A DNA stretch of 64,000 bases from Otis tarda (taxonomy: Eukaryota; Chordata; Aves; Otidiformes; Otididae), in the NCBI GenBank assembly GCA_026413225.1, contig CM048557.1, positions 39,413,371 to 39,477,370 on the forward strand, read 5' to 3'. Below the pieces are notes generated by a model. It saw only the letters and a list, made by a program, of their open reading frames with translations. It searched no databases and was not told where the DNA came from. The first letter of the stretch is position 1. Each line of letters begins with the position of its first letter. This document shows positions 61,800-64,000 of this stretch, piece after piece. The position numbers were made by a program, and so were the translations under genes.

Positions 61800-62050
61800 T
61801 CCCTTCAGCTGTGCTGGTTACCTATTACTTCCCTTTTTGTATTCATGTGTTCCATTTCTCCTTTTAATTATAGTTTGCTCTAGTATTTAGCATTTTTTAT
61901 TTCTCTGCAAAGTGCTTGCCAATCCTCAGATTTTGGTGTTGCCTATAAATTTAAAAAATTGCTGGTTACCATTTCTTCACAGGTCTGGTGTCCTCTCCAT
62001 CTCAGCTGTACTTCAACTGTACTTTATTATGTCATTATTTAGGCTCTGTA
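61800..62050 (-). mobile_element. Probable ancient CR1/L3-like scrap
   Basis: The block GCAAAGTGCTTGCCAATCC / AGATTTTGGTGTTGCCTATA / AATTT resembles the antisense of a heavily diverged CR1-type RT motif C region. On the minus strand it reads approximately 'KFIGNTKI', against the family's 'KFADDTKL'. Further left-to-right similarity (TTATGTCATTATTTAGGCTC) fits the block just upstream in the same gene. Divergence is extreme and the edges are guesses, so this is tentative. Confidence 0.45.
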
Positions 62051-62557
62051 AATTCACTGTCCTGGAGACTTGGTACAAGTCAAAACTATAGCATAAATGA
62101 AGTCTAGAACTAATCATTAAAGCGTGTTTAATAAGACTTAAATATAAAATAAAGTGGAAAAATAGACAACACGTAATTTTTTTTTCATTGTCTGGCAGGT
62201 AACTGTCTTTCAAGGTAAGGGGAATTTGTAAGAGTCATATATGCTTAATACAGTAAGGCTTTAGAGCTTCCACTTAAAAATCTTGTAGGAAACACTAAAG
62301 TAAAAGGTACTAAATGAGATCCTCAAAGGCTATATTCACAATTTTTTGAAAGATGTTAAAAAAACCCCTATAATTATCATTTATATCTTTCACTGCAACA
62401 CTCAATTTGTTAACGAAAATACTGATCAGGTTTGAAGGTAGGCCTTAAAAGGATTAGGCTTTTTTTTTAAGCTGGAACAGTTAATCTGCGAAGTGCTGTT
62501 CTTATAAAATCTCAGTTACATATTATACTACTAAAGTATGTGTAAATTCTTCTATGT
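62051..62557. other. AT-rich spacer, no gene seen
   Basis: Nothing recognisable in this roughly 500-bp stretch apart from T-runs (about 62179-62187, 62459-62468). Confidence 0.6.
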
Positions 62558-62813
62558 ATAGAATAGAATAGTTCCAGTTGGAAGGAACCTTCAATGGTCA
62601 TCTAATCCAACTGCCTGACTGCTTCAGGACTGACCAAAAGTTAAAACATATATTAAGGGCATTGTCCAAATGCCTCTTAAGCATTCTCAGACTTAGGGCA
62701 TTGACCACCTCTCCAGGAAGCCTATTCCAGTGTTTGACTACCTTCTCTGTAAAGAAATGTTTCCTAATGTCAACCCTGAACCTCCTCTGACGCAGCTTTG
62801 AACCATTCCCAAC
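62558..62813 (-). mobile_element. CR1 LINE 3' end, short fragment
   Basis: A short CR1 3' end in antisense orientation. It starts at the terminal repeat complement (ATAGAATAGAATAG), followed by GTTGGAAGGAACCTTCAATG, TCATCTAATCCAACTGCC, then the complement of the ORF2 end. The minus-strand frame contains an '[20 protein letters not shown]'-like stretch and a TCTCCAGGAAGCC... block (the 'LPGEVV' region). It ends near CGCAGCTTTGAACCATTCCC. Its 3' UTR (CTAATCCAACTGCCTGACTG with GACCAAAAGTTAAAAC) is of yet another subfamily. The fragment is roughly 255 bp and dead. Confidence 0.9.
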
Positions 62814-64000
62814 AACAGTAAACTCCAGGAAGAAAACAGGTCAATTGTGCATTAGCTCTAGATCTAAGAAATCTCAATTCTGCTCTATATCAGTTTATTC
62901 TACTCTGTTATTATCCTAGGAAAACTTCTTGATACTTTTGTTTGGGGTTTTTTTCCCTCCCCAGAGGTAAGATCTGAGGCAAACAACTGCAGAAATTATA
63001 TGTTTTAAGTTCAGGCAAAATAATTTTCAGCTGCTCGAAAGTTGTCAATGAGTGTGAAATCTTAAATGGAGAGGAGTCAGAAAATATGCTTAACAATGTA
63101 TATAAAATCCTGGCTTAGAGAAAAAAAAAATGCATTTTTCTCAAAAGAGATCTCTGAGATTGAAGAAGTAGAATCTGAGGACATTAGCTTTTCTTAACTC
63201 TATCTGCTATGCGGTATCTCAGAAAAGCTGATGCAGTGGTATCAGAGCAATGAAATTTTATGTGTTATGACAGACTGAACAACCAGTCAGATGCTCAGCA
63301 AAATATAGTAGAACTAATTTTGCTTTTAGACTATTACATAAGCTATAAAAATTGCTATTTAAAAAGCATAATTCTGTCCATGTCTGCTCTCTGCTGTGAA
63401 ACAATATTTTCTATACATTGATTGTATGTTGTTCATACCTCATCTGATAAAATGAGACAACATAAGATGTTCACTGAAGTGCACCATTGATTCCATATTT
63501 TTGCTTCCACAAAATGTTGTGGCCACAGATACAGTATACTGGTCTAAATCTGGATGTTCAGCCACTCACTCACAGAAATATGATTTCTATCAGATCATTT
63601 ATTAAAACTACTAATTCTGAAAAAGCTTGTTTCAGGGTATTTTGCAGATCCACATGCCATCACACTAGCAAGGGCCCTTGCTACCCTTTCTGAAATGGTA
63701 AAAAAAGGTCTAAACAGCTTAACTTGCCTCATTTTTTTTTATTAAAAAGACATTAAAACCTTCAGAAGAAGGTGATATGCAAGGGATTTTCCTTTCATCT
63801 GAAAACAGAGGAACCAAAAATGTATTTTGTTGGAAAAAAAAATGAAATAACACTTCTTGATCTCTCTGAGTAGGATTCCAATGAAATCATAAAATTAATT
63901 TCTTACTATGTCCAAAAGTTTGTGGAAGAAACCAAGTGAATAAGCTTTCCTGATCAAACTCATAGGACTACAGTGCTCAAATAATGCTGCAGATATATCA
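62814..64000. other. AT-rich spacer to window end, no gene seen
   Basis: No gene or repeat was recognised in the last 1.2 kb apart from short A- and T-runs. Confidence 0.6.

Noticed and set aside
1-64000. CRISPR arrays, operons, tRNA or rRNA genes, mitochondrial insertions
   Set aside because: No regularly spaced identical repeats with unique spacers, no ribosome-binding-site-led gene clusters, no cloverleaf with a conserved T-loop, and no mitochondrial gene sequence were seen.

Overview
This window reads as intergenic or deep-intronic DNA from a bird. It is AT-rich, has no convincing host exon, tRNA, rRNA or CRISPR array, and most of its open frames are short and random-looking. The avian assignment rests on interspersed repeats: several CR1 LINE copies with the typical 3' terminal ATTCTATG-type repeats, and LTRs that resemble common avian endogenous retrovirus LTRs. 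Repeat families were recognised by reading the sequence and recalling their general form; no alignment was run. Exact subfamily names are therefore withheld.

Layout. 1-298: 3' end of a CR1 copy (+) cut by the window edge. 2516-4325: the largest CR1 copy (-), about 1.8 kb, with a broken reverse transcriptase frame. 6795-7325: a very old, diverged CR1 fragment (-). 10021-10506 and 13489-14048: two 5'-truncated CR1 copies (+) from different subfamilies. 16070-16703: a solo-type LTR (-) with an AATAAA signal, a triplicated 22-bp repeat and dense CpGs. 22830-22998: an ancient MIR/CORE-SINE-like fragment (+). 35260-36290: an unidentified GC-richer island with a reiterated CAGTAGCTGGCA-like motif. 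39735-40255: a decayed LTR (+). 51644-52465: a CR1 copy (+). 54024-55153: a 1.13-kb solo LTR (+) flanked by a perfect GCATC duplication. 61800-62050: a probable ancient CR1 scrap (-). 62558-62813: a short CR1 3' end (-).

The rest, including about 12 kb at 22999-35259 and 11 kb at 40256-51643, is unique-looking AT-rich sequence with microsatellites, small tandem duplications and a few short hairpins. Some of these stretches could hold conserved non-coding elements, but that cannot be shown from one sequence. There are no genes here that work together. The biology visible is layers of retroelement insertion: an amniote-age SINE and old CR1, several generations of avian CR1, and comparatively recent ERV LTRs reduced to solo form. 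I found no evidence of a new biological system. The most informative objects are the two well-bounded LTRs and the unidentified GC-rich island.
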